Part shown: piece by piece, positions 34,629-42,405 of the stretch
Layout of the letters: each line of letters opens with the position of its first letter
How positions within the stretch are numbered: the stretch's first letter is position 1
NCBI RefSeq assembly: GCF_051414035.1
Contig: NZ_JBLKNW010000005.1
Span: 186,001 to 250,000, forward strand
Length of the DNA: 64,000 nt
DNA from: Halosimplex amylolyticum
Lineage (GTDB): Archaea > Halobacteriota > Halobacteria > Halobacteriales > Haloarculaceae
Direction of reading: 5' to 3'
Notes under the pieces: model-generated
What the model saw: the letters and a program-made list of their open reading frames with translations, nothing else
What the model was told of the DNA's origin: nothing
Database searches by the model: none
Translations under genes and position numbers: made by a program

Positions 34629-36467
34629 ATGGTAGATAGACGAACGGTACTGAAAGGGGGAATCGCATTCGGCAGTCTGGGGCTGGCGTCGACGGTCCTG
34701 GGACAGGACTCGACGCTGGCCGTCCACGAGTTCGACGGCGGCACCTATCCGGGGTCGAACGACCTGGGGTACTGGGCCGGCGCGGGGAGCTTCGAGAACG
34801 GCGACGGCTCGGGCGCGGTCGCAGACGGCGCGCTCCGACTCGAGTACGACAACGCCGGCTGGTTCGCCAGCAACGTCACGGAGGACGTCTCGGAGTACCG
34901 GTACCTCACGCTCCGCGTTCGGGGGGACGCGGGCGGAGAGGAGTCCCAGTTCCGGCTGAAGGTCGGCGGCGTCGACGACCTGCTCGCCGACCTGACCGAC
35001 GACGGCATCGGGACGAGTTACTCGACCGTCTCCGTGGACCTCGAAGCGGCCGGCGCCGACCTGTCGAACCCGCAGGCCGTCCGCATGAACTTCTGGGAGG
35101 GGTCCTCGGGCGCGGTCGACGTCGACCGGATCGCGTTCTCGACGGATCCCGACGGCGGAGGCGGCGGCGGGACGACGACGACGGCGCCTCCGACAGACGA
35201 CCCGACGCCGACACCGACGGACGCGCCGGACGACGGGACAGAGACGCCGGACGACGGCACCGACACGCCGACCGACTCCGGGCCGGGCTGGGACCTGCCG
35301 TTCCCCGACCGGCCGCCGGAACCCGACGCGCTCCCGTCGGAGATCACCGCCGAGACGACGGTCGCGGAGCTCTGCGAGCACTTCGACGACCCGTACTACG
35401 TGCCGCGTGACTTCCTCGACTACATGCCAGGCGAGAACGCCTCGGACTCGGGCGACGAGTGGACGGACGCCGAGAAGGCCGAGGAGTTCGGTTACGACGT
35501 CGAAGCGGTCCGGAACACCGTCCAGGACGGGTCGCTGACCCTCGGCGACCTGGGGTCCCAGGCGCTGCCGATGGTCCAGCAACTCGCCGAAAACGACTTC
35601 CCCGCGCATGCGACGGTCAAACTCCTCCCGCGACTGGCGCTGCTGCCCGACGAGACGGAGGACCCGGGGACCCACGACGAACCCCAGAACGTCTGGGCGG
35701 AGACGGCGGGGCCGACCGCCGCAACCAACGACCCGGACCAGCTGGTCCAGGACCGCTGGCCGACGGACGCGCGGACCTACCAGCCCGACGAGGTCCGCGT
35801 GCGCGATCGGATCCACGACCAGCCCGAGTACGACGACAGCCGCGAGTGGGGGAGCTCGGCGCCCCTGCCCGACTCCGTCCTCACCAACGAGGACAACCCC
35901 GTGCTCGACGCGGCCGCCGACAAGGTCCACCCCGTCACCGGCGAGTCGGTGGGCGACGGCTTCACCGCCAACGCGCCGATGGAGGCGGAGGTCCGGATCC
36001 ACGAGCAGGGCGGCGCGTACCTGAACCAGTACATCCGGCTCACGAACACCAGCGAGGTGCCGTACTTCCAGGACGGCGCCGTCGTCTGGTGGCTGGGCCC
36101 CTCGGGCGAAGCGGCGAACCTGGCCGACGGTCACTGGAACAACCCGCACCGGCCGAGTTCGTCGCTGGGTCACCCACAGCGCGACGTCATCGAGGTGCTC
36201 CACCCGGACTACGACGACCTCTCGGCGTACGCGGTCCGGCTGGCCAACCACGACGAACCGTACCACATGCGGACCATCTACCCGAACCAGAGCGTCGCGA
36301 TGGAGATCGGGACGCCGGTCTCGGCGGACAACTGGTCGACCAGCGCTGAGCGGCAGGACCTCGTCGACACGATGCTCGACTCGCTGCACGTCGAACTCGA
36401 GACGGACCTGGACCGCAACGACGACCTGCTCGACGCGGTCGACCTGACCTACCGGGTCCCCAACTGA
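34629..36467 (+). CDS. exported protein: N-terminal binding-like module plus unrecognised domain
   Basis: 612 residues. Tat signal VDRRTVLKGGIAFGSLGLAS (2-21) with cleavage near residue 26; subtype B module directly after it (about 28-172), the only case here with the module at the N-terminus; Gly/Thr/Pro/Asp linker (about 175-232); then about 380 residues that I cannot assign. That part has one Cys (ELCEHF), a helical first half, and a second half with beta-like runs and clustered His/Trp: DGAVVWWLGPSGE, DGHWNNPHRP, LGHPQRD, VLHPDYDD, HDEPYHMR. Context and the shared module suggest a role in polysaccharide degradation or binding. It is not a known GH barrel by eye, and could instead be an adhesin-like protein. 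Confidence 0.75.
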   Translation: MVDRRTVLKGGIAFGSLGLASTVLGQDSTLAVHEFDGGTYPGSNDLGYWAGAGSFENGDGSGAVADGALRLEYDNAGWFASNVTEDVSEYRYLTLRVRGDAGGEESQFRLKVGGVDDLLADLTDDGIGTSYSTVSVDLEAAGADLSNPQAVRMNFWEGSSGAVDVDRIAFSTDPDGGGGGGTTTTAPPTDDPTPTPTDAPDDGTETPDDGTDTPTDSGPGWDLPFPDRPPEPDALPSEITAETTVAELCEHFDDPYYVPRDFLDYMPGENASDSGDEWTDAEKAEEFGYDVEAVRNTVQDGSLTLGDLGSQALPMVQQLAENDFPAHATVKLLPRLALLPDETEDPGTHDEPQNVWAETAGPTAATNDPDQLVQDRWPTDARTYQPDEVRVRDRIHDQPEYDDSREWGSSAPLPDSVLTNEDNPVLDAAADKVHPVTGESVGDGFTANAPMEAEVRIHEQGGAYLNQYIRLTNTSEVPYFQDGAVVWWLGPSGEAANLADGHWNNPHRPSSSLGHPQRDVIEVLHPDYDDLSAYAVRLANHDEPYHMRTIYPNQSVAMEIGTPVSADNWSTSAERQDLVDTMLDSLHVELETDLDRNDDLLDAVDLTYRVPN

Positions 36468-36636
36468 CCCGGTACGGGCCGAACCGACGAACCGACCGCT
36501 CCAATTTATCTCGTGCGCGCGAAGAACAGTTCTTCCGAGCCGATCCGTCTCGACCGCGACCGGGCAATTCTCGGGGACAGAGAACGCTTCTCGAAAGCGG
36601 AGAACAGCTCTCTGGGTATATCTCCTGGGGAGCCGT

Positions 36637-36650
36637 CTCTATAGATAGAG
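36637..36650 (+). promoter_or_regulatory. hairpin next to the ribosome binding site of the DoxX gene
   Basis: CTCTAT-AG-ATAGAG is a perfect 6-bp stem ending in the GAGGT (36648-36652) that could serve as SD for the ATG at 36660. Folding would hide part of the SD. Significance is uncertain. Confidence 0.35.
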
Positions 36651-36659
36651 GTCATCACA

Positions 36660-37223
36660 ATGGCAACCACGACGTCACGCGCGAACGAGTTCGAGAGCAA
36701 GATCGGCGGTCTCACGGTCCGCGGGAAGGCTCACAGCCTGAGCGCGTGGTTCGTGCTGGCGCTGCGACTCATGATGGGCTACGCGTTCTTACACGCGGGC
36801 CTGACGAAGGTACTCGAAAGCGGCTGGGCCGCTGACGGCTACCTGGTCCACGCGGCCGCGACCAACGGCAACCCCCTGGGGGGGATGTTCCTCTGGATGG
36901 GGACGACCGACTGGTTCGTCGCCTTCCTGAACGTGGCCGTCCCGTGGGGCGAGTTGCTCATCGGTCTGGGCCTCATCGTCGGCGCGCTGGTCCGCCTCGC
37001 GGCGTTCTTCGGCGCGTTCATGATGCTCATGTTCTACTTCGGGAACTGGAGCATCGAACACGGCGTCATCAACGGGGACTTCGCGTACATGCTCGTGTTC
37101 CTCGCCGTCGCCGCCTTCGGCGCCGGCCGGATCGTCGGGCTGGACGCCCTCATCGAGCGATACGAGGTCGGCGGCGAAGCGCTCGTCGAACGCTACCCCC
37201 GGCTCGAATACGTCCTCGGCTGA
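36660..37223 (+). CDS. DoxX/DoxD-family membrane protein
   Basis: 187 residues with four hydrophobic helices. LALRLMMGYAFLHAGLTKVLESG at the first helix and WGELLIGLGLIVGALVRLAAFFGA at the third match the DoxX/DoxD family (thiosulfate:quinone oxidoreductase small-subunit-like). Many haloarchaeal members are annotated in redox or membrane stress contexts but their reactions are unknown. It is preceded by a possible SD and hairpin. Convergent with the iron binding-protein gene. Confidence 0.8.
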   Translation: MATTTSRANEFESKIGGLTVRGKAHSLSAWFVLALRLMMGYAFLHAGLTKVLESGWAADGYLVHAAATNGNPLGGMFLWMGTTDWFVAFLNVAVPWGELLIGLGLIVGALVRLAAFFGAFMMLMFYFGNWSIEHGVINGDFAYMLVFLAVAAFGAGRIVGLDALIERYEVGGEALVERYPRLEYVLG

Positions 37224-37304
37224 GGCCGAGGCGCTTCTCTTCTCGCTGTCGTCGAACAACTCTGCACGGATGCCGCGGGCGCTACCGGTGAGGCGCCCGC
37301 ACTG

Positions 37305-38546
37305 TCACTCCTCGCGGAACGCCCCGGTGACGACGTCGGCGACGCGCTGGCGATCGAACAGTTCGGTGTCCTCGGTCACCTCGCCGAAGGTGTCGGGGTA
37401 GAGCTGTTTCGCGGCGCGTTCGGTCAAAAACAGGTTGTGGATCGGTCCCTGGTGGAGGTAGCCGCCGCGGTAGACCCGACCGTTCTGTACGGCCGTCAGT
37501 TCGCTCCCCACGGGGTGGTCCTCCATGAACGCCACGACCGTGTCGCGGAACGCTGTCGCGGACTTGCGCTCGTGGCCGCGGATCAGGAGCACGTCGGGGT
37601 CGATCTCGAGCAGGTTCTCGTAGTCCAGTTCGCCCCGGTTCTCGGTGCTCAGATTCTCTACGCCCGTCCCAGCGAGCGCGTCGGCGACGCCGAGGTCGCG
37701 CCACTGCTTCTTGCTCGTTCCACGGTCGTTGAGCCGGTACGGCGAGAACGTCTCCGGTTCGTTCGTGCCCTCGAAGGTCAGGAACACGTTCGGCCGTTCG
37801 TCCGCAGGAGGGAGCTGGGTCTGGAGGTCGGCGATGAACTCGTCGTGCAGTTCCCTGAAGGCCTCGAAGCGCTCGCGCTCCTGGAACACGGTCCCCACTT
37901 TCTCGAAGGCCTCGTACAGGGAGTAGTACCGGTAGTCGTGCCACTCGTCGGACCGGCGGAAGATCAGGTTCCCGACGAACGGCCCGACGTTGTCGGCGAT
38001 CTCGTCGACGTCCGACTGGTCCCAGTCGAACCAGTTGATCAGCATCCCCGGGTCGTAGACGTGGACGTCGTTCTCCAGCTCGTAGAACTGCTCTTTCGTC
38101 CGGACCTGGGGGTACCGTTCCAGCCGTTCGCGGTCGACGTCGACGCCGGGCAACTCGTCGTAGACGCCCGTGTAGTACCGATCCGCGCCGCCGATGCCCG
38201 TCATCCCGTCGGCCCGCCCGAGCGCGACGCCCATGTCGGCGTACTCGCCGCAGTAGGCGATCCACTGCTCGGGAACCGCGTCGAAGGTGACCTCGCCGAC
38301 CGGTGCCATCGTCACCGAGTACGGCGTCGCCGACTCGGTCGCGGCGGCCGTCGGCGTCGCGTCGCCGGCCGGGTCGCTCTCGGTCTCCGTCCTTCCGTTC
38401 GCACCGCTGCCCGCCGTATCGGCCGCGTCGGTCGATCCATCCTCCGCCGCGCAGCCCGCGAGCGCTCCGCAGCCCACGATCGCACTACCGTAGGTCACGA
38501 ACTCTCTGCGCGTCGGTCCACCCGCTGTGTCGGCGTCTCGCACCAT
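37305..38546 (-). CDS. second iron-siderophore ABC substrate-binding lipoprotein
   Basis: 413 residues, paralogous to the product of 3837-5060 (PYSVTMAPVGEVTFDAVPEQWIA against PYSVSIEPVGSVEFESVPETWVA). Tat signal TRREFVTYGSA and lipobox GALAGC, a short variable linker, then the FepB-class fold with EIDPDVLLIRGHERK and VQNGRVYRGGYLHQGP. There is no permease or ATPase gene next to it, so it probably feeds the transporter at 6164-8265 or another one. The ATG at 38546 is followed upstream by an iron operator within 4 bp, implying a leaderless iron-regulated transcript. Confidence 0.9.
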   Translation of the reverse strand: MVRDADTAGGPTRREFVTYGSAIVGCGALAGCAAEDGSTDAADTAGSGANGRTETESDPAGDATPTAAATESATPYSVTMAPVGEVTFDAVPEQWIAYCGEYADMGVALGRADGMTGIGGADRYYTGVYDELPGVDVDRERLERYPQVRTKEQFYELENDVHVYDPGMLINWFDWDQSDVDEIADNVGPFVGNLIFRRSDEWHDYRYYSLYEAFEKVGTVFQERERFEAFRELHDEFIADLQTQLPPADERPNVFLTFEGTNEPETFSPYRLNDRGTSKKQWRDLGVADALAGTGVENLSTENRGELDYENLLEIDPDVLLIRGHERKSATAFRDTVVAFMEDHPVGSELTAVQNGRVYRGGYLHQGPIHNLFLTERAAKQLYPDTFGEVTEDTELFDRQRVADVVTGAFREE

Positions 38547-38549
38547 GTT

Positions 38550-38565
38550 TTTAGGCTCACCTAAA
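38550..38565. promoter_or_regulatory. DtxR/Idr-type iron operator of the second binding-protein gene
   Basis: TTTAGGCTCACCTAAA, exact 6-bp arms, 4 bp from the start codon at 38546 (minus strand). Same spacing type as at 6140 and 39795. Confidence 0.8.
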
Positions 38566-38586
38566 CATTACTTAGCAGTTCCGAAT

Positions 38587-38602
38587 TTTAGGCGGGCCAA
38601 AA
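38587..38602. promoter_or_regulatory. degenerate second iron operator
   Basis: TTTAGGCGGGCCAAAA, one arm mismatched (CCAAAA for CCTAAA), 22 bp beyond the first box. A weak or decayed second site, like the paired boxes before the gene at 3837. Confidence 0.45.
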
Positions 38603-38650
38603 CCCATCCGTTCCCGCCTCGCGGCCGGGGCGTGGACCGCCGGGGTCACG

Positions 38651-39571
38651 TTACGCTCTCGGCTGGATCGGGGCGCTCGCGAGGCCGTCCGGTTCGCCGT
38701 CGGTGCCGAGTTCGACGGTGACTCGCCACCCCTCGTCCGCGGCAGCGACCCGCAGCGCCGCCGGCGCCATCGCGGGTCGGTGCCGGTAGAGTTCGACCGC
38801 GACCGGGAGCACCGGCAGGCGGTCGTCCTGCGGCGAGAGCGCGTACTCCGAGAGCGTCGTGCGGACCGATCGGGCCCCGGTCGCGCGGTCGATCCCCGCC
38901 GGCGCGCACGTGAACTCGCCGACCAGCCCGCGCCGGTGGAGCGCTCGCAACGCGGCGGTCACCGGTTCGTCCGCGCGGTCTCCCGGACCGAGCTGGGCCG
39001 CCGTGGCCGACAGCACCTCCGCCTGACGGACGGGGCTGAGTCTGTCGTCGATCTCGGTCGCCATGCTCTCCAGCAGGCACAGACAGAGGTCGTCGGGGTC
39101 CTCGACGGTCTCCGCCCGCTCGAAGTACGTGTCCATGATCGCGGTCTCGACGCCCTCGCACGCCCCGTCAGAGAGCGTCTCGAAGGTCGCGGCGGCGACC
39201 CGGTGGCAGAACTCGATCCGTCGGCGCCGCGCGGGCTTGCGCTCCTCACCGTCGCCGAAGGGTTCCGGCGTCGTCGGCGCGTCCGCGTCCGTGGCGAGCA
39301 CTCGCGAACCGTCCGGTCGAGCGGGCGAGTCGCCCGCTTCGCAGACGATCAGGTCGTACCGCGGGGTCCGTGGGTCGTAGCGTCTGAGCGCGCTGCGGTA
39401 CTGCTCGGTCGCGTGGACGGCGGCGCGAGCGACGGTGCGGGTGTCGAACCATAGCCCGGCCGCTGGCACCGGCCGTTCGCCGGTCCGGCCACAGACCACG
39501 TAGTACGTCCCGTCCTCGCTGGCGAGCGCCTCGATCCGTTCTCGAATGTCCGTGAGCGTCGTCCCTATCAT
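38651..39571 (-). CDS. uncharacterised haloarchaeal protein under iron-type control
   Basis: 306 residues, no signal peptide or membrane helix. The N-terminal 90 residues (TYYVVCGRTGERPVPAAGLWFDTRTVARAAVHATEQY, then PRYDLIVCE) look like a small alpha/beta sensor or binding domain; a helical middle (IEFCHRVAAATFETLSD, AIMDTYFERAE, LCLCLLESMATEIDD) and a C-terminal region with HRRGLVGEFTCAP follow. I do not recognise a named family. Its ATG overlaps the TGA of the short gene upstream (39568), whose start lies against an iron operator, so this gene is probably expressed under iron limitation. Confidence 0.7.
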   Translation of the reverse strand: MIGTTLTDIRERIEALASEDGTYYVVCGRTGERPVPAAGLWFDTRTVARAAVHATEQYRSALRRYDPRTPRYDLIVCEAGDSPARPDGSRVLATDADAPTTPEPFGDGEERKPARRRRIEFCHRVAAATFETLSDGACEGVETAIMDTYFERAETVEDPDDLCLCLLESMATEIDDRLSPVRQAEVLSATAAQLGPGDRADEPVTAALRALHRRGLVGEFTCAPAGIDRATGARSVRTTLSEYALSPQDDRLPVLPVAVELYRHRPAMAPAALRVAAADEGWRVTVELGTDGEPDGLASAPIQPRA

Positions 39572-39792
39572 CGTGTTTCGTCCTCCCGTTGTGGACTGCC
39601 CGTACGGCCCCGACTCGGGGTTTGCCCGTCGAGGTCGACGGGACGGTATCGTCCTGTCGTCTCAGTCGTCGAAGCCGAGTCTCTGTGTACGCCAGACCTA
39701 TCCGCGGACTTCCCGGTGACGACCTGCGGGAATTCACCGTTCACGCAGTCGTTGCGAGCCGGTCCACGCTCCGCGTCGGCAGCGCGCGCCAT
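39568..39792 (-). CDS. 74-codon leader gene, likely remnant of a binding-protein gene start
   Basis: Begins MARAADAERGPARNDCVNGE, which aligns with the start of the 38546 gene (MVRDADTAGGPTRREFVTYG); the DNA identity there is also clear, including the codons for AD and GP. After about 17 codons the similarity stops and the rest is low-complexity, polar and without a lipobox. Its stop overlaps the ATG of the 306-residue gene (TGA/ATG). It therefore looks like a captured promoter, operator and 5' end of an iron binding-protein gene, now serving as a translated leader. Confidence 0.55.
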   Translation of the reverse strand: MARAADAERGPARNDCVNGEFPQVVTGKSADRSGVHRDSASTTETTGRYRPVDLDGQTPSRGRTGSPQREDETR

Positions 39793-39794
39793 GT

Positions 39795-39810
39795 TTTAGG
39801 CTGGCCTAAA
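39795..39810. promoter_or_regulatory. DtxR/Idr-type iron operator before the 74-codon gene
   Basis: TTTAGGCTGGCCTAAA, exact 6-bp arms, 3 bp from the start codon at 39792 (minus strand). The layout CAT-GTTTTAGG is the same as at 38546. Confidence 0.8.
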
Positions 39811-40370
39811 CAATACAAAGTGTTTCCGGATTTCGGGCGACCTGTACGTTTCACCTCCGTTGACCGACGGCCCCGCGCTGGTGTGTTGTCCACTCTCATG
39901 GAGACGGCATCGACGAGTGCAAGGGCGGCCGAACAGGTACTTGGTCTGACCACGAGTTCCGGAGAGTGGGCTTAACCGGCTTCTCCGTACGACGCGAGCG
40001 TCGAGAACCAGTGCGACCGGAGCGCTCCGCAGTATGGAGGCATCGGCGGCCCGCTCTCGTGGAGTCGGAACCCGCAGTGGGACGCCCGTCGAGTGCGATC
40101 CGGGTTCCCTCGGCTCTCCCCGGTTCAAAGACGCGCTCTGATTCCGACGAGTGGTCTCCCATCTCTGTGGTTCGCACCCGATTCCTTTCAGCGGACCTGA
40201 AAACCGCTTGCGTTCAGCGAAACCCGTCAGTCCAGGCCGCTTTCGTGCGCATTCGATCCCGGTCGGTGGCACATTTGATATAGCATTATATGATTTACGG
40301 GCACGAAACGATCGATATATTCTGTTGCTTGCTGCTGGTCGGGAAAGGGTTAATCGGCCGAAATTGCCGC
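39811..40370. other. 560-bp stretch without a supported gene
   Basis: Open frames here have no family pattern and lack promoter spacing. The only standout is the AT-rich 27-bp motif at 40273-40299 (ATTTGATATAGCATTATATG then ATTTACG). The region lies between the iron operator and the end of the Rio2 gene. Confidence 0.5.
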
Positions 40371-41279
40371 TCACTCGGCGAATTCGGCCACCGATTCGAA
40401 GGCGTCCGCAGCGAGCGCCTCGGCGAGGGCGGGGACGTCGATCTCGTCGACGTGGCTGGGGTATTTGCGGGCGAAGTAGCCGACGACGTTCTCGACGTCG
40501 CGTTCGAGGAGTTCGCGCGCGTTGTCGTGGTCAGTCGCGACGGCCTGGGGCCAGTCGAAGACGACGACTCCCTGCTCGGTGACGAAGACGTTGTACTCGC
40601 TCATGTCGGCGTGGACGTACCCCTCGGCGTAGGCCGTCGCCATCTCGTCGAAGATCAGTTCCAGGACGGGGATCACCTGTCCGTCGGTGAGCTTCGTCCG
40701 CGAGAGCTCGACGCCGTCGACCTTCTCCATGACGAGCGCGTGGCGATTCTGATCGATCGGCTGGGGGACAGACACGTCGGGATAGAGCGATTCCAGCGCC
40801 TCGTACTCGCGCTCGGCGGCCTTGCGCGCGGTGTACTGCCAGGAGACGTGACCGCGGTCCGCCGTGTAGTCGCGCTCTTTCATCACTTCCCGGAAGTTCG
40901 TGTATCCCTCGCGGTGGTACTTCAGCGCGAGCGGTCGGTACGAGCGTACTTCGTACACGTCGCTCTCCTTGCCGACGCCCAGGGGGGCGCCGACGCCGTC
41001 GAAGGTCTCCCGTTCGGCGAAGGTGTGCAGCGCGAGCGCGTCGTAGCCCTCGAAGGTGAGCTTGAACCCCTCGTACTGGATCGTCTTTCGCTCGACCAGC
41101 CCTCGGTCCTCGCAGCGGTCAAGCCGGTAGTCGACGTCTTCGGCGGAGAGGCGGGTGAACTCGGGGAGCTTCTCGCGAGCGACGTACTCCGAGAAGCGCA
41201 TCCCCTGTTCGACGCCCGAGAGGAGATAGAAGTCCTCGGGTTCGAGGTCGGCTATCACAGATGCGACGTTCTGGACCAT
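40371..41279 (-). CDS. rio2: Rio2 serine/threonine protein kinase
   Basis: 302 residues. N-terminal winged helix (about 1-90, DLEPEDFYLLSGVEQGMRFSEYV), then the RIO kinase domain: GVGKESDVYEVRSYR (flexible P-loop), LKYHREG (ATP-binding Lys), the Rio2-type YVHADMSEYNVFV catalytic loop and VVFDWPQAV (DFG-equivalent Asp). Rio2 acts in maturation of the small ribosomal subunit in archaea and eukaryotes. The ATG at 41279 is preferred over earlier in-frame starts, which would add 87 residues with no similarity. Confidence 0.95.
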   Translation of the reverse strand: MVQNVASVIADLEPEDFYLLSGVEQGMRFSEYVAREKLPEFTRLSAEDVDYRLDRCEDRGLVERKTIQYEGFKLTFEGYDALALHTFAERETFDGVGAPLGVGKESDVYEVRSYRPLALKYHREGYTNFREVMKERDYTADRGHVSWQYTARKAAEREYEALESLYPDVSVPQPIDQNRHALVMEKVDGVELSRTKLTDGQVIPVLELIFDEMATAYAEGYVHADMSEYNVFVTEQGVVVFDWPQAVATDHDNARELLERDVENVVGYFARKYPSHVDEIDVPALAEALAADAFESVAEFAE

Positions 41280-41717
41280 TACTCGCCCATACTCCGTCGA
41301 TGGGGAAAAGCCCGGCGCGTTGGACGACGACCGCCGATAAATCACATATCGCGATATCGAATCGAGCCCGATCGCCCGATTCGACCAGTGCACGAAATCG
41401 ATTGTTTCGGCGCCCATCCAAGCGAACGGCCGCGTCGTGCGTGCTATCGCGCTTCTATCCGCGACCGGCCCGGTCTTCGACGCCGCCAGCGGGGCCGACG
41501 AGGGAGGCTCTAGCGCCGAGCACCTCGAAACCCGTTTCACCAGCGATCAATTCCAGGGAGAACGCAGTGGCGGGTCGGTCGCCACGGCGACGACGGAGCG
41601 CAGGTCGTCGGTGGACCTCTCGAAAATCACTGCGTCGCGCCTGTCACGCCCCTGGCGACGGCGCGCGAAGCGGCGGGACGCGGGTCAGATGCCGCGAAAA
41701 CGGTCAGGGAGTGAGAT
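41280..41717. other. 438-bp upstream region of rio2, with the inverted 27-bp motif
   Basis: No gene supported. The motif at 41336-41362 read on the minus strand is ATTCGATATCGCGATATGTG then ATTTATC, 57 bp before the rio2 ATG. It could be part of the rio2 promoter. Confidence 0.5.
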
Positions 41718-42101
41718 TCACTCGTTGGCAACGGCTTCGACGGCGGCGACGGCTTCCGCTCCGTCGGCGTCCGCGCCGAGCCAATCGTCGGCCCACGACT
41801 CGATGGCGTCGAAGATCGGGCAGAGCGACTCGCCCTTGGCGGTCAGCGAGTAGAACGTCGCGACTGGCGCGTCCTCCTCGAGGCGCCGGTCGACGAGCGC
41901 GAGGTCCTGCAGGTCGTCGAGCACGCGCGAGAGCGTCCGCGAACTCGCGCCGGTCGAGCGCTTGAGTTCGTTGAACCGCTTTTCGCCTTCCTGGAGGTCG
42001 TAGAGGACGACCAGCCGCCACCGGGAACCGATCTGTTCGAGCGAGTCGACTACCGGGCAGGCCTCGGGGTTCGCCGCCTCCGCGTCCGCGTTCGGTGCCA
42101 T
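41718..42101 (-). CDS. HxlR-family transcriptional regulator
   Basis: 127 residues. The pattern CPVVDSLEQIGSRWRLVVLYDL (Cys and the GxRWxLxIL core), KRFNELKRSTGASSRTLSRVLDDLQDLALVDRR and YSLTAKGESLCPIFDAIESW is that of HxlR winged-helix regulators, which often sense redox or aldehyde stress. It is divergent from the DoxX gene at 42405 with a 300-bp gap, and may control it. ATG at 42101 chosen over a GTG two codons earlier. Confidence 0.88.
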   Translation of the reverse strand: MAPNADAEAANPEACPVVDSLEQIGSRWRLVVLYDLQEGEKRFNELKRSTGASSRTLSRVLDDLQDLALVDRRLEEDAPVATFYSLTAKGESLCPIFDAIESWADDWLGADADGAEAVAAVEAVANE

Positions 42102-42290
42102 GGACACCCCTACCGCGGGCAGCTACTTAGGCGGTTCGTTTACGAACCCGGTATCACTACGAAACCTGATGCTTGCGTTTTTCACCCCCGTCAGGCCGAA
42201 TCACGGCCGGAGCGCTCACGCCTGGAACGTCCGGACCGCCCCGTCGCTCCCGGTAACACCGACGCCCCCCGGTGACACCAGTGTCAGATT

Positions 42291-42300
42291 AATTATATAT
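42291..42300 (+). promoter_or_regulatory. TATA element for the short ORF and DoxX gene
   Basis: TTAATTATATATG around 42290-42302 is the only AT-rich point of the gap; it lies about 28 bp before the ATG at 42325, fitting a leaderless start there rather than at 42405. Confidence 0.55.
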
Positions 42301-42324
42301 GCGGCGCGGGCGTCCGTGGTATCG

Positions 42325-42405
42325 ATGTCAGAGACACGGAGTTCACACGGAGGCCGCACGGAGGAGCGACCGAACGGCGCGACCCGAGCGGAGGTGACGC
42401 CCTGA
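42325..42405 (+). CDS. 26-codon upstream ORF coupled to the DoxX gene
   Basis: MSETRSSHGG to TRAEVTP, ending TGA at 42403-42405 and overlapping the next ATG (TGATG). The TATA position predicts that its ATG is at or near the 5' end of the mRNA, so ribosomes would reach the DoxX start by termination and re-initiation. Product function, if any, unknown. Confidence 0.45.
   Translation: MSETRSSHGGRTEERPNGATRAEVTP

Noticed and set aside
34629..36467. Lytic polysaccharide monooxygenase
   Set aside because: The mature N-terminus is not His and the unknown domain lacks the expected copper-site layout.
39896..40177. Minus-strand frame of 93 codons in the gap after the iron operator
   Set aside because: Basic, low-complexity translation without domain, SD or TATA support.
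41280..41540. Longer N-terminus for the Rio2 kinase
   Set aside because: The additional 87 residues are not similar to Rio2 and overlap the promoter-like motif; the winged-helix domain starts at 41279.
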